In this document: piece after piece, positions 1-9,344 of the stretch
Layout of the letters: the number at the start of each line of letters is the position of its first letter
Numbering within the stretch: the stretch's first letter is position 1
Notes under the pieces: generated by a model
The model's input: only the letters and a program-made list of their open reading frames with translations
Databases searched by the model: none
What the model was told of the DNA's origin: nothing
Translations under genes and position numbers: made by a program
DNA from: Candidatus Zhuqueibacterota bacterium
GTDB taxonomy: Bacteria > Zhuqueibacterota > QNDG01 > JABMRT01
NCBI GenBank assembly: GCA_013202295.1
Contig: JABMRT010000038.1
Coordinates: forward strand, 62,001-126,000
Reading direction: 5' to 3'
Length of the DNA stretch: 64,000 nt

Positions 1-113
1 CAGAGGATGACGCCAAAAATTTGGTTACAAAAGCGATTCAAAAAGGTTATCCTGATGCCTGGAAAGTGGTTTCCAGGGTGAGCGGGAATTCAAATCCCTC
101 AGAAAATCCGTAG
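1..113 (+). CDS. C-terminal fragment of a protein entering from upstream (SPOR-domain-like tail)
   Basis: Open frame from base 3: EDDAKNLVTKAIQKGYPDAWKVVSRVSGNSNPSENP*, stop TAG at 111-113; SPOR-like 'A..L..KGYPDAWKV' ending. Confidence 0.55.
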   Translation, partial: EDDAKNLVTKAIQKGYPDAWKVVSRVSGNSNPSENP

Positions 114-268
114 CCTTTTATCATCAAACTATCTGGCCATTCGGCGTACCTGATGCGCGCGTGATGTTTTTTCTTTTTTGCTTCGTGGAAAGGCTTTTCG
201 TTTTAAATCTTGAAATAAGCCAAAAAAATCACTAAATTTAAAGAAGTTTGAATAATTAGGAGGTTGCG

Positions 269-988
269 ATGTCTGGTCACTCCAAGTGGAGTACGATCAA
301 ACGGAAAAAAGCATCGAAGGATGCTGAGCGCGGTAAGATGTTTACTAAACTCATAAAGGAGATTACAACCGCAGCGCGCCAGGGTGGAGGAGACGAGTCT
401 TCCAATACGCGTCTCAGGTCTGCGATTCTCTCCGCAAAAAGTTCGAATATGCCCCAACAAAATATTGATCGGGCCGTAAAAAAAGGTACAGGTGAGCTGC
501 CTGGTGTGATTTATGAAGAGAAGATTTATGAAGGATATGGTCCGGGTGGTGTGGCGATTTTGATCGATGTGCTTACTGATAATATCAATCGAACTGCATC
601 GGATGTGCGTCATGTGTTAAGTAAGCACAATGGCAATCTCGGAGAATCAGGCTGTGTGGCCTGGATGTTCGAGAAAAAAGGATTGATCGCCGTAAATCTG
701 GATGACTGCGATGAAGATCGTCTCATGGAAATCGCTATTGATGCGGGCGTGGAAGATGTGACCACAGAAGAGGATGTGTATGAAATCACCACAGCACCGA
801 ATGATTTTGACCGTGTGGTCCAGTCACTTGAGGATGCAAAAATTCCGACAGCTTCGGCCGAAGTTACAATGGTGCCGCAATCCACAGTTGCTGTGAATGA
901 GAAACATGCAGAACAGGTACTTAAGCTGATGGATGCGCTCGAGGATAATGATGATATCCAGCAAGTTTACTCAAATTTTGATTTATAA
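269..988 (+). CDS. yebC: YebC/PmpR family DNA-binding protein
   Basis: [32 protein letters not shown]...GYGPGGVAI signature; RBS aggaggt upstream. Confidence 0.97.
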   Translation: MSGHSKWSTIKRKKASKDAERGKMFTKLIKEITTAARQGGGDESSNTRLRSAILSAKSSNMPQQNIDRAVKKGTGELPGVIYEEKIYEGYGPGGVAILIDVLTDNINRTASDVRHVLSKHNGNLGESGCVAWMFEKKGLIAVNLDDCDEDRLMEIAIDAGVEDVTTEEDVYEITTAPNDFDRVVQSLEDAKIPTASAEVTMVPQSTVAVNEKHAEQVLKLMDALEDNDDIQQVYSNFDL

Positions 989-1010
989 ACAGATCGGAGA
1001 GTTATAAATC

Positions 1011-1514
1011 ATGCGTGTGCTGGGTATTGATCCCGGAACCCGAATTATGGGATTTGGCCTGCTCGACTTTGAAGGCGGCTCCCAGACGCTTCGTGATTTT
1101 GGCAGTGTTTCGATCAATCCTAAAAACGCATTTGAGAAACGTTTGCTGCGCATTCATGAGGAAGTCGGTCAGATTATACTTCGATCGAAACCCGACGTGA
1201 TGGCGGTTGAAGAAGTGTTTGTCTGCAAGAATGCCAAGACGACTTTAAAGCTGGGACACGCCCGGGGTGTGGTGCTCCTTGCAGCGGCACAGCATGATGT
1301 TCCGGTTTTTGAATACGCGCCGCGAGAGATTAAACAAGCGGTTGTGGGACAGGGTGGCGCTTCCAAAGATCAAGTACGGTGGATGATGTCACAAATGCTC
1401 CGCATCCCGATTGATACACTTGATGAAGATGCCGCAGACGGTTTGGCTGTGGCCCTGTGTCATGGCCTTCGACAGAGCCGCGAGGCGATTCTGTCTTCCG
1501 GGGGCAAACGGTGA
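1011..1514 (+). CDS. ruvC: Crossover junction endodeoxyribonuclease RuvC
   Basis: MRVLGIDPGTRIMGFGLL..., followed directly by ruvA and ruvB. Confidence 0.97.
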   Translation: MRVLGIDPGTRIMGFGLLDFEGGSQTLRDFGSVSINPKNAFEKRLLRIHEEVGQIILRSKPDVMAVEEVFVCKNAKTTLKLGHARGVVLLAAAQHDVPVFEYAPREIKQAVVGQGGASKDQVRWMMSQMLRIPIDTLDEDAADGLAVALCHGLRQSREAILSSGGKR

Positions 1515-2104
1515 TTGCGCAGCTCCGAGGATTGCTTATTGAAAAAAGCCCGACTTCGGTTGTATTGGAAACCGGTGGTGTCGGTTTTCAAGTGGGGATT
1601 CCACTATCCAGTCTGAACGCACTCGGGGAGCTGGGTGAAGAAATTCAGCTCTACACCTATTTGCATGTCAGAGAGGATACGCTTCAGCTCTATGGATTTG
1701 CCACAAAGCGGGAAAGAAGACTTTTCCTGCTTCTGATTTCCGTGAGCGGCGTAGGCCCTAAATTAGCCCAATCCATTTTATCGGGTATCACTGTGGATGA
1801 GTTCGAACATGCGGTTCATGGCAATCAACCCGCTGTTTTAAACCGTGTTCCGGGCGTGGGGAAGAAAACGGCCGAGCGTCTCATCCTTGAATTGCAGGAT
1901 AAAATTAAAATTGACAGCATGTCCAAATCCCGCATGTCTGCAAATCCTGCACTGACGCAGGAAGGTGAGGAGGCCATTCTGGCTCTGGTCTCTTTGGGGT
2001 ATAAACGAACTGCAGCGGAGTTGGCCGTTCAAAAGGCCTTATCCGAAAACAGTTCATTAAATGTTGAGGCTTTATTGCGCACTGCATTGTCCGAGATGCG
2101 CTGA
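1511..2104 (+). CDS. ruvA: Holliday junction branch migration protein RuvA (GTG start inside the ORF given as 1457..2104)
   Basis: [28 protein letters not shown]...[10 protein letters not shown]...[20 protein letters not shown] overlap with the ruvC stop. Confidence 0.95.
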   Translation: MIAQLRGLLIEKSPTSVVLETGGVGFQVGIPLSSLNALGELGEEIQLYTYLHVREDTLQLYGFATKRERRLFLLLISVSGVGPKLAQSILSGITVDEFEHAVHGNQPAVLNRVPGVGKKTAERLILELQDKIKIDSMSKSRMSANPALTQEGEEAILALVSLGYKRTAAELAVQKALSENSSLNVEALLRTALSEMR

Positions 2105-3135
2105 TGAACATGATGGATGAACCACGGATTACAACTCCTATACCGCTTGAAGACGAACAGCAGTTTGATCAGTCGCTGCGTCCGAAGCAACTGGATGACT
2201 TTGTCGGTCAGCAGAAACTGAAGGACAATCTTCGCGTTTTCATCCAGGCGGCGCGTGAACGAAATGAGGCACTTGATCATGTCCTGTTCTACGGCCCTCC
2301 GGGTCTGGGCAAAACTACTTTGGCCCATATTGTCGCCCATGAACTGGGTGTGGGCCTCAAGGTCACAACCGGACCGGCTCTGGAACGTCCGGGAGATCTG
2401 GCAGGAATTCTGACAAGTTTGCAGCCGCGGGATGTGTTTTTTATCGATGAGATTCATCGGCTGAATAAAGTGGTTGAGGAATATTTATATCCCGCGATGG
2501 AGGATTTTAATCTCGATATTGTAATCGACCGCGGGCCACATGCGCGCAGTGTTTCTCTCCAGCTGCCGCCTTTTACTTTAATTGGTGCTACGACTCGTGC
2601 GGGTCTGATCACTGCTCCCATGCGAAGTCGTTTTGGTGTGGTCAACCGGCTGGATTATTATCAGCCCGATGACTTGGCTACTATAGTCAGACGCTCGGCG
2701 CATATTCTCTCCATCGAGGCAGAGGAAACTGGGATTCATGAGATCGCCAAACGGTCCAGGGGCACGCCGCGAATCGCGAATCGGCTCCTCAGACGCGTAC
2801 GCGATTTTGCCCAGGTTGAGGGCGACAATACAATCAGTGCCGGGACGGCTGCCCGGTCTCTCGAGAAACTTGATGTCGACCAGAATGGTCTCGATGAAAT
2901 GGACAAACGAATCCTCAGTGTGATTGTGGATAAGTTTAAAGGAGGCCCTGTTGGAGTGAGCACCCTGGCTGTGGCTGTGGGTGAAGACAGCGGCACACTT
3001 GAAGAAATATATGAACCCTTCCTGATCATGGAAGGATTTTTACGCAGAACACCCCGGGGCCGTGAAGCCACGGCTCTGGCATATCAAACTCTGGGAGTGA
3101 AACACAGTTCTATTTCCCAGCAAAAACTATTATAA
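2104..3135 (+). CDS. ruvB: Holliday junction branch migration helicase RuvB
   Basis: [12 protein letters not shown]...[24 protein letters not shown]...FFIDEIHRL. Confidence 0.98.
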   Translation: MNMMDEPRITTPIPLEDEQQFDQSLRPKQLDDFVGQQKLKDNLRVFIQAARERNEALDHVLFYGPPGLGKTTLAHIVAHELGVGLKVTTGPALERPGDLAGILTSLQPRDVFFIDEIHRLNKVVEEYLYPAMEDFNLDIVIDRGPHARSVSLQLPPFTLIGATTRAGLITAPMRSRFGVVNRLDYYQPDDLATIVRRSAHILSIEAEETGIHEIAKRSRGTPRIANRLLRRVRDFAQVEGDNTISAGTAARSLEKLDVDQNGLDEMDKRILSVIVDKFKGGPVGVSTLAVAVGEDSGTLEEIYEPFLIMEGFLRRTPRGREATALAYQTLGVKHSSISQQKLL

Positions 3136-3171
3136 CAGCTTAATCCATGTCATTGATTCAAGGAGCGTGGA

Positions 3172-4200
3172 ATGAAATTATCAGATTTTAAGTATAACAT
3201 CCCTGACAAACTGATTGCCCAATATCCTGCCAAAAAACGGGGTGATTCCCGATTGATGGTACTTGACCGGGAGGCTCAGACAGTTGAGGATTATCATTTT
3301 AAGGATGCACTGGATTTTCTCGAAAAGGGAGATTGTCTTGTCGTGAATGAGACACGCGTGTTCCCTGCCCGGCTGACCGCGATAAAAGATAAAACCCAGG
3401 CTGAAGTAGAAATATTTCTTCTGCGCGAATTGGAACATGATCTCTGGGAAGTACTGGTCAAACCGGCAAGAAAAGTCCGTGTTGGCAACAAATTGCATAT
3501 CGGTGGAATGTTGACGTGCGAGGTGGTTGACAACACAGTTTCGGGGGGGCGAGTGATTCGATTGGCCTATGACGGCAATTTTAACGAAATCATTGATAAA
3601 ATCGGCAAAGTGCCTCTTCCTCCCTATATCAAGCGAGAACCCGAGAATCTGGATAAGGACAGATATCAATCTGTTTTTGCGAACAAGCGGGGTGCAGTTG
3701 CTGCGCCGACAGCCGCACTTCATTTTGACAAGAAACAGGTTAAAAAGCTTGAAAGCAAAGGCATTAAGATTGTGCCGGTTTTATTGCATGTCGGGTTGGG
3801 CACGTTCCGGCCGGTTGTCGTTGAAGATCTTTCCCGTCATAAAATGGATTCGGAATATTTTGAAGTGACCCAGGACGCTGCGAACAGCATCAACTCCGTC
3901 ATTGACAAGGGCGGCCGGATTGTGGCTGTAGGCACAACTGTAGTGCGTGTGCTTGAATCTGTGGTTACGACGGATGGCCATATCAAGCAAGAAAAAGGAT
4001 GGACAGATAAATTCATTTTTCCACCCTATGATTTTAGAGTGATTAATGCTATAATTACAAATTTCCATATGCCGGCCTCCACGTTACTGATGTTGGTCTG
4101 CGCGTTTGGCGGACGGGATTTTGTGCTCAAAGCCTACCGTAAAGCTGTGCGTGAAAAGTACCGCTTTTTCTCCTACGGCGATGCCATGATGATCCGTTAA
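3172..4200 (+). CDS. queA: S-adenosylmethionine:tRNA ribosyltransferase-isomerase
   Basis: MKLSDFKYNIPDKLIAQYPAKKRGDSRLMVLDR...VLLHVGLGTFRPV...NFHMPASTLLMLVCAFGG. Confidence 0.97.
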   Translation: MKLSDFKYNIPDKLIAQYPAKKRGDSRLMVLDREAQTVEDYHFKDALDFLEKGDCLVVNETRVFPARLTAIKDKTQAEVEIFLLRELEHDLWEVLVKPARKVRVGNKLHIGGMLTCEVVDNTVSGGRVIRLAYDGNFNEIIDKIGKVPLPPYIKREPENLDKDRYQSVFANKRGAVAAPTAALHFDKKQVKKLESKGIKIVPVLLHVGLGTFRPVVVEDLSRHKMDSEYFEVTQDAANSINSVIDKGGRIVAVGTTVVRVLESVVTTDGHIKQEKGWTDKFIFPPYDFRVINAIITNFHMPASTLLMLVCAFGGRDFVLKAYRKAVREKYRFFSYGDAMMIR

Positions 4201-4225
4201 TGGATTAATAACCGTTAGAACTGCC

Positions 4226-4906
4226 ATGAAAACCGCTGTGTTAATACCGGCTGCGGGGATGGGACGCCGAATGGAAAATCCCATTCCAAAACAGCTGATT
4301 GAACTTCAGTCTAAACCCATATTGATTCACACTCTGGAGAAATTTGAAGCATGTGAATCGGTTCAGGAAATATGCGTAATTGTTCCCGAGGATCGGATTG
4401 ATGAGATTCGGAAACTCCTGAACCAATGGAACATCCAAAAAGCAAGAGATGTGATCGCAGGCGGAGAGGAAAGAACCGATTCTGTCTATCGGGGATTAGA
4501 GGTGCTAAATTCCTCTACTGATATTGTTCTCATCCATGATGCGGTTAGGCCGTTTGTATCCAATCAAAAAATAATGGATGTCATTCAGGCCGCCTCGGAG
4601 TACGGGGCTGCATTGCTGGCAGTTCCAGCTACAGCGACCGTCAAGAAAGTTCAGGATGGGTTCGTCCAAAATACGCTGGATCGAAATCAAATCTGGCTGG
4701 CTCAGACTCCGCAAGGATTTCGTTTAGATCTCATCCGGCAGGCGTATGAGAAGGTCGTAAATGAGGGCATTAAAGCCACAGATGATGCGGCGCTTGTTGA
4801 ACAGATCGGACATCCTGTGCATGTGATCCCGGGTGATGAAACCAATATTAAGATTACCACACCGACTGATCTGGCTATTGCCGAGACGTTCTGTCAGATG
4901 ACATAG
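4226..4906 (+). CDS. ispD: 2-C-methyl-D-erythritol 4-phosphate cytidylyltransferase
   Basis: AVLIPAAGMGRRM...PKQLIEL...VLIHDAVRPFV...TDDAALVE; adjacent to ispF. Confidence 0.96.
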   Translation: MKTAVLIPAAGMGRRMENPIPKQLIELQSKPILIHTLEKFEACESVQEICVIVPEDRIDEIRKLLNQWNIQKARDVIAGGEERTDSVYRGLEVLNSSTDIVLIHDAVRPFVSNQKIMDVIQAASEYGAALLAVPATATVKKVQDGFVQNTLDRNQIWLAQTPQGFRLDLIRQAYEKVVNEGIKATDDAALVEQIGHPVHVIPGDETNIKITTPTDLAIAETFCQMT

Positions 4907-4941
4907 ATCCGCACTGACGACCAAATGAGGAGAATGGCGCG

Positions 4942-5424
4942 ATGAGGGTAGGATTTGGATATGACATTCATCCACTGATGTATGGAAGGGAATTGATTTT
5001 AGGTGGAGTTCAGATTCCCTTTGACCGTGGATTACAGGGCCATTCCGACGCGGATGTGTTGTGTCACGCTATCTCGGATTCGATTCTTGGTGCTGCAGCT
5101 CTAGGAGACATTGGTATTTATTTTCCAGATGACGATCCAGCATATAAAAATGCACCAAGCGTGGAACTGCTTAAACAGGTTTATACAATCATCCGGAAAT
5201 TCAAATATCAGATTGTGAATATTGATACCACGATCGTGGCGGAAGCGCCCAAGATTGTACCCTATCGGGAGGCAATGGTTCAAAATATCGCAGAGGCGCT
5301 GGAAATGAGTCCCTCCTGCGTATCGATTAAAGCCACGACAAATGAGCATCTGGGGCCTGTGGGACGTGGGGAAGCCATTGCGGTCCATGCGGTGTGTTTG
5401 ATTGAGATGGAGGGGAAGAAGTAG
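4942..5424 (+). CDS. ispF: 2-C-methyl-D-erythritol 2,4-cyclodiphosphate synthase
   Basis: MRVGFGYDIHPL...LILGGVQIPFDRGLQGHSDADVLCHAISDSILGAAALGDIG. Confidence 0.97.
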   Translation: MRVGFGYDIHPLMYGRELILGGVQIPFDRGLQGHSDADVLCHAISDSILGAAALGDIGIYFPDDDPAYKNAPSVELLKQVYTIIRKFKYQIVNIDTTIVAEAPKIVPYREAMVQNIAEALEMSPSCVSIKATTNEHLGPVGRGEAIAVHAVCLIEMEGKK

Positions 5425-5430
5425 ATTTAA

Positions 5431-5470
5431 CCCCCAGCCGTCTTCGACGGCATCCCCCTTAATAAGGGGG
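5431..5470. repeat. REP-like palindromic repeat, family A
   Basis: CCCCCAGCCGTCTTCGACGGCATCCCCCTTAATAAGGGGG: a TTCG-loop hairpin plus a CCCCCTTA/TAAGGGGG hairpin. Confidence 0.75.
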
Positions 5471-5503
5471 ATAAAATAAATTGGTGGGCATGATGTGGTT
5501 TTT

Positions 5504-5551
5504 CCCCTCCTTGACAAGGAGGGGTGGATACGTGAAGCGTAGACGGGGAGG
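5504..5551. repeat. Palindromic repeat directly upstream of the DUF559 gene
   Basis: CCCCTCCTTgacAAGGAGGGGTGGATACGTGAAGCGTAGACGGGGAGG; 9-bp perfect arms; its GGGGAGG end sits at ribosome-binding distance from the ATG at 5561. Confidence 0.75.
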
Positions 5552-5560
5552 TTTCTTGTA

Positions 5561-5923
5561 ATGACCCAGATTTACAATAAAACCTCAGAGAAAATGAAAC
5601 GCCGCGTTCTAAGAAATAATATGACAGAGCATGAGATAATCTTTTGGTCGCGGCTCAAAAACAGGCAGTTGGAAGGATTTAAATTTAGACGGCAATATAG
5701 TGTGGGTCCTTATATACTTGATTTTTATTGTCCCGAAAAGAAACTGGCGATAGAGTTAGATGGAGGCGGTCATTTCACAGAAGATGGCATAGAATATGAT
5801 CGTGTCAGGCAGTCTGAAATTGAGCAACTCGGAGTGCGTTTTTTAAGATTTACAAACTCAGATGCCCGTACTCATTTATATGAAATCTTAACGGAAATTC
5901 GAAATGTTTTGTTAAAAGAATAA
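5561..5923 (+). CDS. DUF559 domain-containing (PD-(D/E)XK / Vsr-like) endonuclease-family protein
   Basis: RRVLRNNMTEHEIIFWSRLKNRQLEGFKFRRQYSVGPYILDFYCPEKKLAIELDGGGH. Confidence 0.9.
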   Translation: MTQIYNKTSEKMKRRVLRNNMTEHEIIFWSRLKNRQLEGFKFRRQYSVGPYILDFYCPEKKLAIELDGGGHFTEDGIEYDRVRQSEIEQLGVRFLRFTNSDARTHLYEILTEIRNVLLKE

Positions 5924-5941
5924 CTTGCAGCAGAATTGATT

Positions 5942-5984
5942 ACCCCCTACCAGCTTCGCTGGAGTCCCCCTTAAAAAAGGGGGA
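5942..5984. repeat. REP-like palindromic repeat, family A (second copy, downstream of the DUF559 gene)
   Basis: ACCCCCTACCAGCTTCGCTGGAGTCCCCCTTAAAAAAGGGGG: same two-hairpin architecture as 5431-5470. Confidence 0.75.
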
Positions 5985-6021
5985 CAAATTTGTATATCAA
6001 CATTAGATATAAGCAGGATAT

Positions 6022-7467
6022 ATGTCCCAAACAGTACGCACACGATTCGCTCCCAGCCCGACGGGGCATTTGCACATCGGCAATGCACGTACGGCTATCC
6101 TAAACTGGATTATTGCCCGACATGCGGGAGGTCAGTTCATCCTCCGTGTTGAAGATACAGATCAGGAACGTTCCACTCAAGAATCCGAAGCATCAATTCT
6201 GAAGGATTTGCAGTGGCTCGGTCTGGATTGGGATGAAGGCCCGGATACGGGCGGGAATGCCGGGCCGTATCGGCAATCCGAACGGATGGATTTGTATAAG
6301 AGTCATCTCGATCAGCTGATTGAATCCGAAAAAGTGTACCCCTGCTATTGTACTGCTGAGGAATTGGAAGAACGGCGTTCCGAGCAATTGGCGAAGGGTG
6401 AAGCCACACAGTACAACGGGCATTGTCGAAATCTTTCCTACGTCGATAAACAGAAATACGAAGCCGAGGGACGCGAGCCGGCATTTCGTTTTAAAGCCGA
6501 CACCGAGAGTGTCACATTTGAAGATCTCATCCGTGGAGCCGTGACCGTGCCTGGTGATCAGTTGGGTGATTTTATTATCGCACGTGCGGGCGGTATGCCG
6601 ATGTATAATTTTGCGTGCGTGATCGATGATCATTTGATGGAGATCACTCAAGTAGTGCGAGGTGATGATCATGTTTCAAATACACCCCGGCAGATTTTGA
6701 TTTATCAAGCCTTTGGATGGACTCCTCCGCAATTCGCACATATTCCGATGATTCTCGGCCCGGATCGGCAACGCCTATCCAAACGGCACGGTGCGACATC
6801 TGTGGATCAGTATCGCGAACAGGGTTACCTGTCCGACGCATTGGTAAATTTTCTATCGCTGTTGTCCTGGTCCTCTGAAAGCGGGGATGAAATCCTCACT
6901 CGCGAGCGCCTTATCTCCGAATTTAATTTCAGCCGATTGTCCAAATCAGCAGCCGTATTCGATACCGAAAAACTGGATTGGATGAATGGTATGTACATCC
7001 GCAATCTGGATGTTGCTGAGTTGAGCCGGCTTTTATTCCCAATCCTAAAGGATAGGGGCTATTCCATCGATTCCGCGAAAGAATTGGAACCGATCACCGG
7101 ATTGATTCAAGAGAAAATCGAGCGATTGTCAGATGCAAATGAGAAAGTCGCTGTCTTCTTTAAAGAAGATGTAAATTTGAACGATCCCGAAGCGCGGGAT
7201 GTGCTTTCACTATCCACCTCAAAGCAGGTGTTTCAATCCTTTCTGGATGTAACAGATGAATTGTCCGAACTCAACCGCGAAACCTTTATGCCGCTCATGA
7301 AAGCGGTTCAGCAATCCTCTGGAATAAAAGGGAAGGAGTTGTGGATGCCTGTTCGAGTCGCGCTGACCGGGCAATTGCATGGCCCGGATCTTGCCGGTAC
7401 TGTTGAATGGTTCGGCCTGGAGAAATGCCGAAAACGCGTCACACAGGCGCTTGAATTTTCCAAATGA
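6022..7467 (+). CDS. gltX: Glutamyl-tRNA synthetase
   Basis: VRTRFAPSPTGHLHIGNARTAILNW...RQRLSKRHGATSVDQYR. Confidence 0.97.
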   Translation: MSQTVRTRFAPSPTGHLHIGNARTAILNWIIARHAGGQFILRVEDTDQERSTQESEASILKDLQWLGLDWDEGPDTGGNAGPYRQSERMDLYKSHLDQLIESEKVYPCYCTAEELEERRSEQLAKGEATQYNGHCRNLSYVDKQKYEAEGREPAFRFKADTESVTFEDLIRGAVTVPGDQLGDFIIARAGGMPMYNFACVIDDHLMEITQVVRGDDHVSNTPRQILIYQAFGWTPPQFAHIPMILGPDRQRLSKRHGATSVDQYREQGYLSDALVNFLSLLSWSSESGDEILTRERLISEFNFSRLSKSAAVFDTEKLDWMNGMYIRNLDVAELSRLLFPILKDRGYSIDSAKELEPITGLIQEKIERLSDANEKVAVFFKEDVNLNDPEARDVLSLSTSKQVFQSFLDVTDELSELNRETFMPLMKAVQQSSGIKGKELWMPVRVALTGQLHGPDLAGTVEWFGLEKCRKRVTQALEFSK

Positions 7468-7484
7468 CGAAGTAAGAATGCATT

Positions 7485-9335
7485 ATGCGTTTTAATAATA
7501 AAAGCCTTCTTTTTATTTTCCTTGCACTGATAATTGGTGTGACTACATCCCGTGCCGGGTCTGAGCTGTTTCCCATTCCATTGGGCCTGGAAGGGCATGT
7601 GGCCTTCTGGGAATCGGTATTCACCGTTTACTCCACTGATCAAATTATTTTTCATGACAGTGATCATCCAGAACGTGTTTATTCTGCTCTGAAAATAGAT
7701 ACAAAATCATCCAGCCGCAAGACCATCCAAGCTCAGATCAGGCTGGAGCGAAATCGAATTCGTACGGTTCTCCAGCAGCTTTCCCAGAATCCGAATCAGA
7801 AATCACCCCTTGAAGAAATGCGAAGTATCCGTGATTTATTCGGGAAGCATCCCAAGTCTGCTGAGTTTAAACAGGCGGCCTCGTGCATTCGCATTCAGGG
7901 TGGGATGCGGGAATCGTTTCAGGCAGGACTTGAACGATCTGGTCGGTATGAGGAGGAAATGCGATGCATTCTCCGAGAAGAGAACGTCCCTGAGGATCTG
8001 GTCTTTTTACCGCATGTGGAGTCCTCCTTCAATCCACTCGCACGATCCAAGGCGGGCGCTGCGGGAATCTGGCAATTTACTTATAAAACCGGAAAGCGAT
8101 ATCTTCCCATTCGTTCCACAGTGGATGAGCGCCGAGATCCGCTTGCTTCTACACGAGCCGCCGCACGACTTTTACGATCCAATTATCAGATTCTGAAAAG
8201 CTGGCCGCTTGCCATTACCGCGTACAATCATGGTCCGAGTGGTTTGAAACGCGCCATCCGAAAAACCGGGTCACGTGATCTTGGCAAGATCGTTCAACAA
8301 TACCGCAATCGTCGATTCGGGTTCGCATCCAAGAATTTCTACGCTGAATTTCTGGCCGCGCGTTGTATCGCCTTGAATGCCGAACAGCATTTCAACGGAC
8401 TCTTTTTCGATCCGTCATTTCATGTTCGGTCAATCATGCTCACGCAACCCGCGACATTCAGTCAGTGGGCCGAAAAGCTGGATTGGCCGAAAGACGTGCT
8501 CGCAGAGATCAATCCGGCGCTGTCATCAAAGATATTACTCGATCGGATTTCCATCCCGACGAACACAAGACTGAACATTCCCTTAAACGAGAAAGCGGGA
8601 CAACAGATTGCACTGGCATTGGGCACGTCCATTTACTGGGCCTCGAGCTCTGCGGGCCATTTTGGTGATTCGCCTGCTCAGATCTCAAACGCAGTGGCAG
8701 CCTCAGTGAAGACGCATGTCATTGTGACTGTTCCAATACAGAATGACTCTATCTGGGATGTGCGATTCTCAGATCCATCTGATACGGGATCGATTCAGGA
8801 TTTGATCGCGATGGCCAGTCCTGAAGAGAATAATGAAATCCGATCCCAATCGGATGAGGAGGTCATTCTTTCTTCAGTTCTTCAGGAATTGCCAAGTTTT
8901 GAGCTGAATCTCACAATCCGGTCTGGTGATCGGATTACCGTGCAGCCCGAAGAGACGCTGGGCCATTATGCGGATTGGCTCAGAATCCCGACGTGGCAGC
9001 TTCGAAAATTAAATCGGATGCGATACGGTCAGAATATTCGTCTTGGCCAAACGGTTCGATTGTCCTTCAATAAAATATCAGAACAAGATTTTCACACGAG
9101 GCGTGAGGCTTATCATCAGGAGATCCGAAACCATTTCTTTCTGACGCATCAAGTCTCTGAGGTTCTTGCGCATGTGATCCGCCCCGGAGAGAATTTCTGG
9201 ACTGTAGCCAATGACAGTGACAATGTGCCGCTCTGGCTGATGTTGGCATACAACAGCTCAAATTCGGTGAGTCGACTGAAGCCCGGCGATCAGCTGTGTG
9301 TGCCCGTTGTGGAGCAAAAACCAAATTCCGGATAA
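7485..9335 (+). CDS. Lytic transglycosylase with LysM-type repeats (MltD-like)
   Basis: FLPHVESSFNPLARSKAGAAGIWQFTYKTGKRY...AITAYNHGPSGLKRAI; C-terminal LysM-like segments (PEETLGHYADWLRIPTWQLRKLN..., RPGENFWTVAND...PLWLMLAYN). Confidence 0.9.
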   Translation: MRFNNKSLLFIFLALIIGVTTSRAGSELFPIPLGLEGHVAFWESVFTVYSTDQIIFHDSDHPERVYSALKIDTKSSSRKTIQAQIRLERNRIRTVLQQLSQNPNQKSPLEEMRSIRDLFGKHPKSAEFKQAASCIRIQGGMRESFQAGLERSGRYEEEMRCILREENVPEDLVFLPHVESSFNPLARSKAGAAGIWQFTYKTGKRYLPIRSTVDERRDPLASTRAAARLLRSNYQILKSWPLAITAYNHGPSGLKRAIRKTGSRDLGKIVQQYRNRRFGFASKNFYAEFLAARCIALNAEQHFNGLFFDPSFHVRSIMLTQPATFSQWAEKLDWPKDVLAEINPALSSKILLDRISIPTNTRLNIPLNEKAGQQIALALGTSIYWASSSAGHFGDSPAQISNAVAASVKTHVIVTVPIQNDSIWDVRFSDPSDTGSIQDLIAMASPEENNEIRSQSDEEVILSSVLQELPSFELNLTIRSGDRITVQPEETLGHYADWLRIPTWQLRKLNRMRYGQNIRLGQTVRLSFNKISEQDFHTRREAYHQEIRNHFFLTHQVSEVLAHVIRPGENFWTVANDSDNVPLWLMLAYNSSNSVSRLKPGDQLCVPVVEQKPNSG

Positions 9336-9344
9336 AATAAATTC

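Noticed and set aside
3181-3723. 180-aa minus-strand ORF
   Set aside because: Antisense to queA, which is unambiguous.
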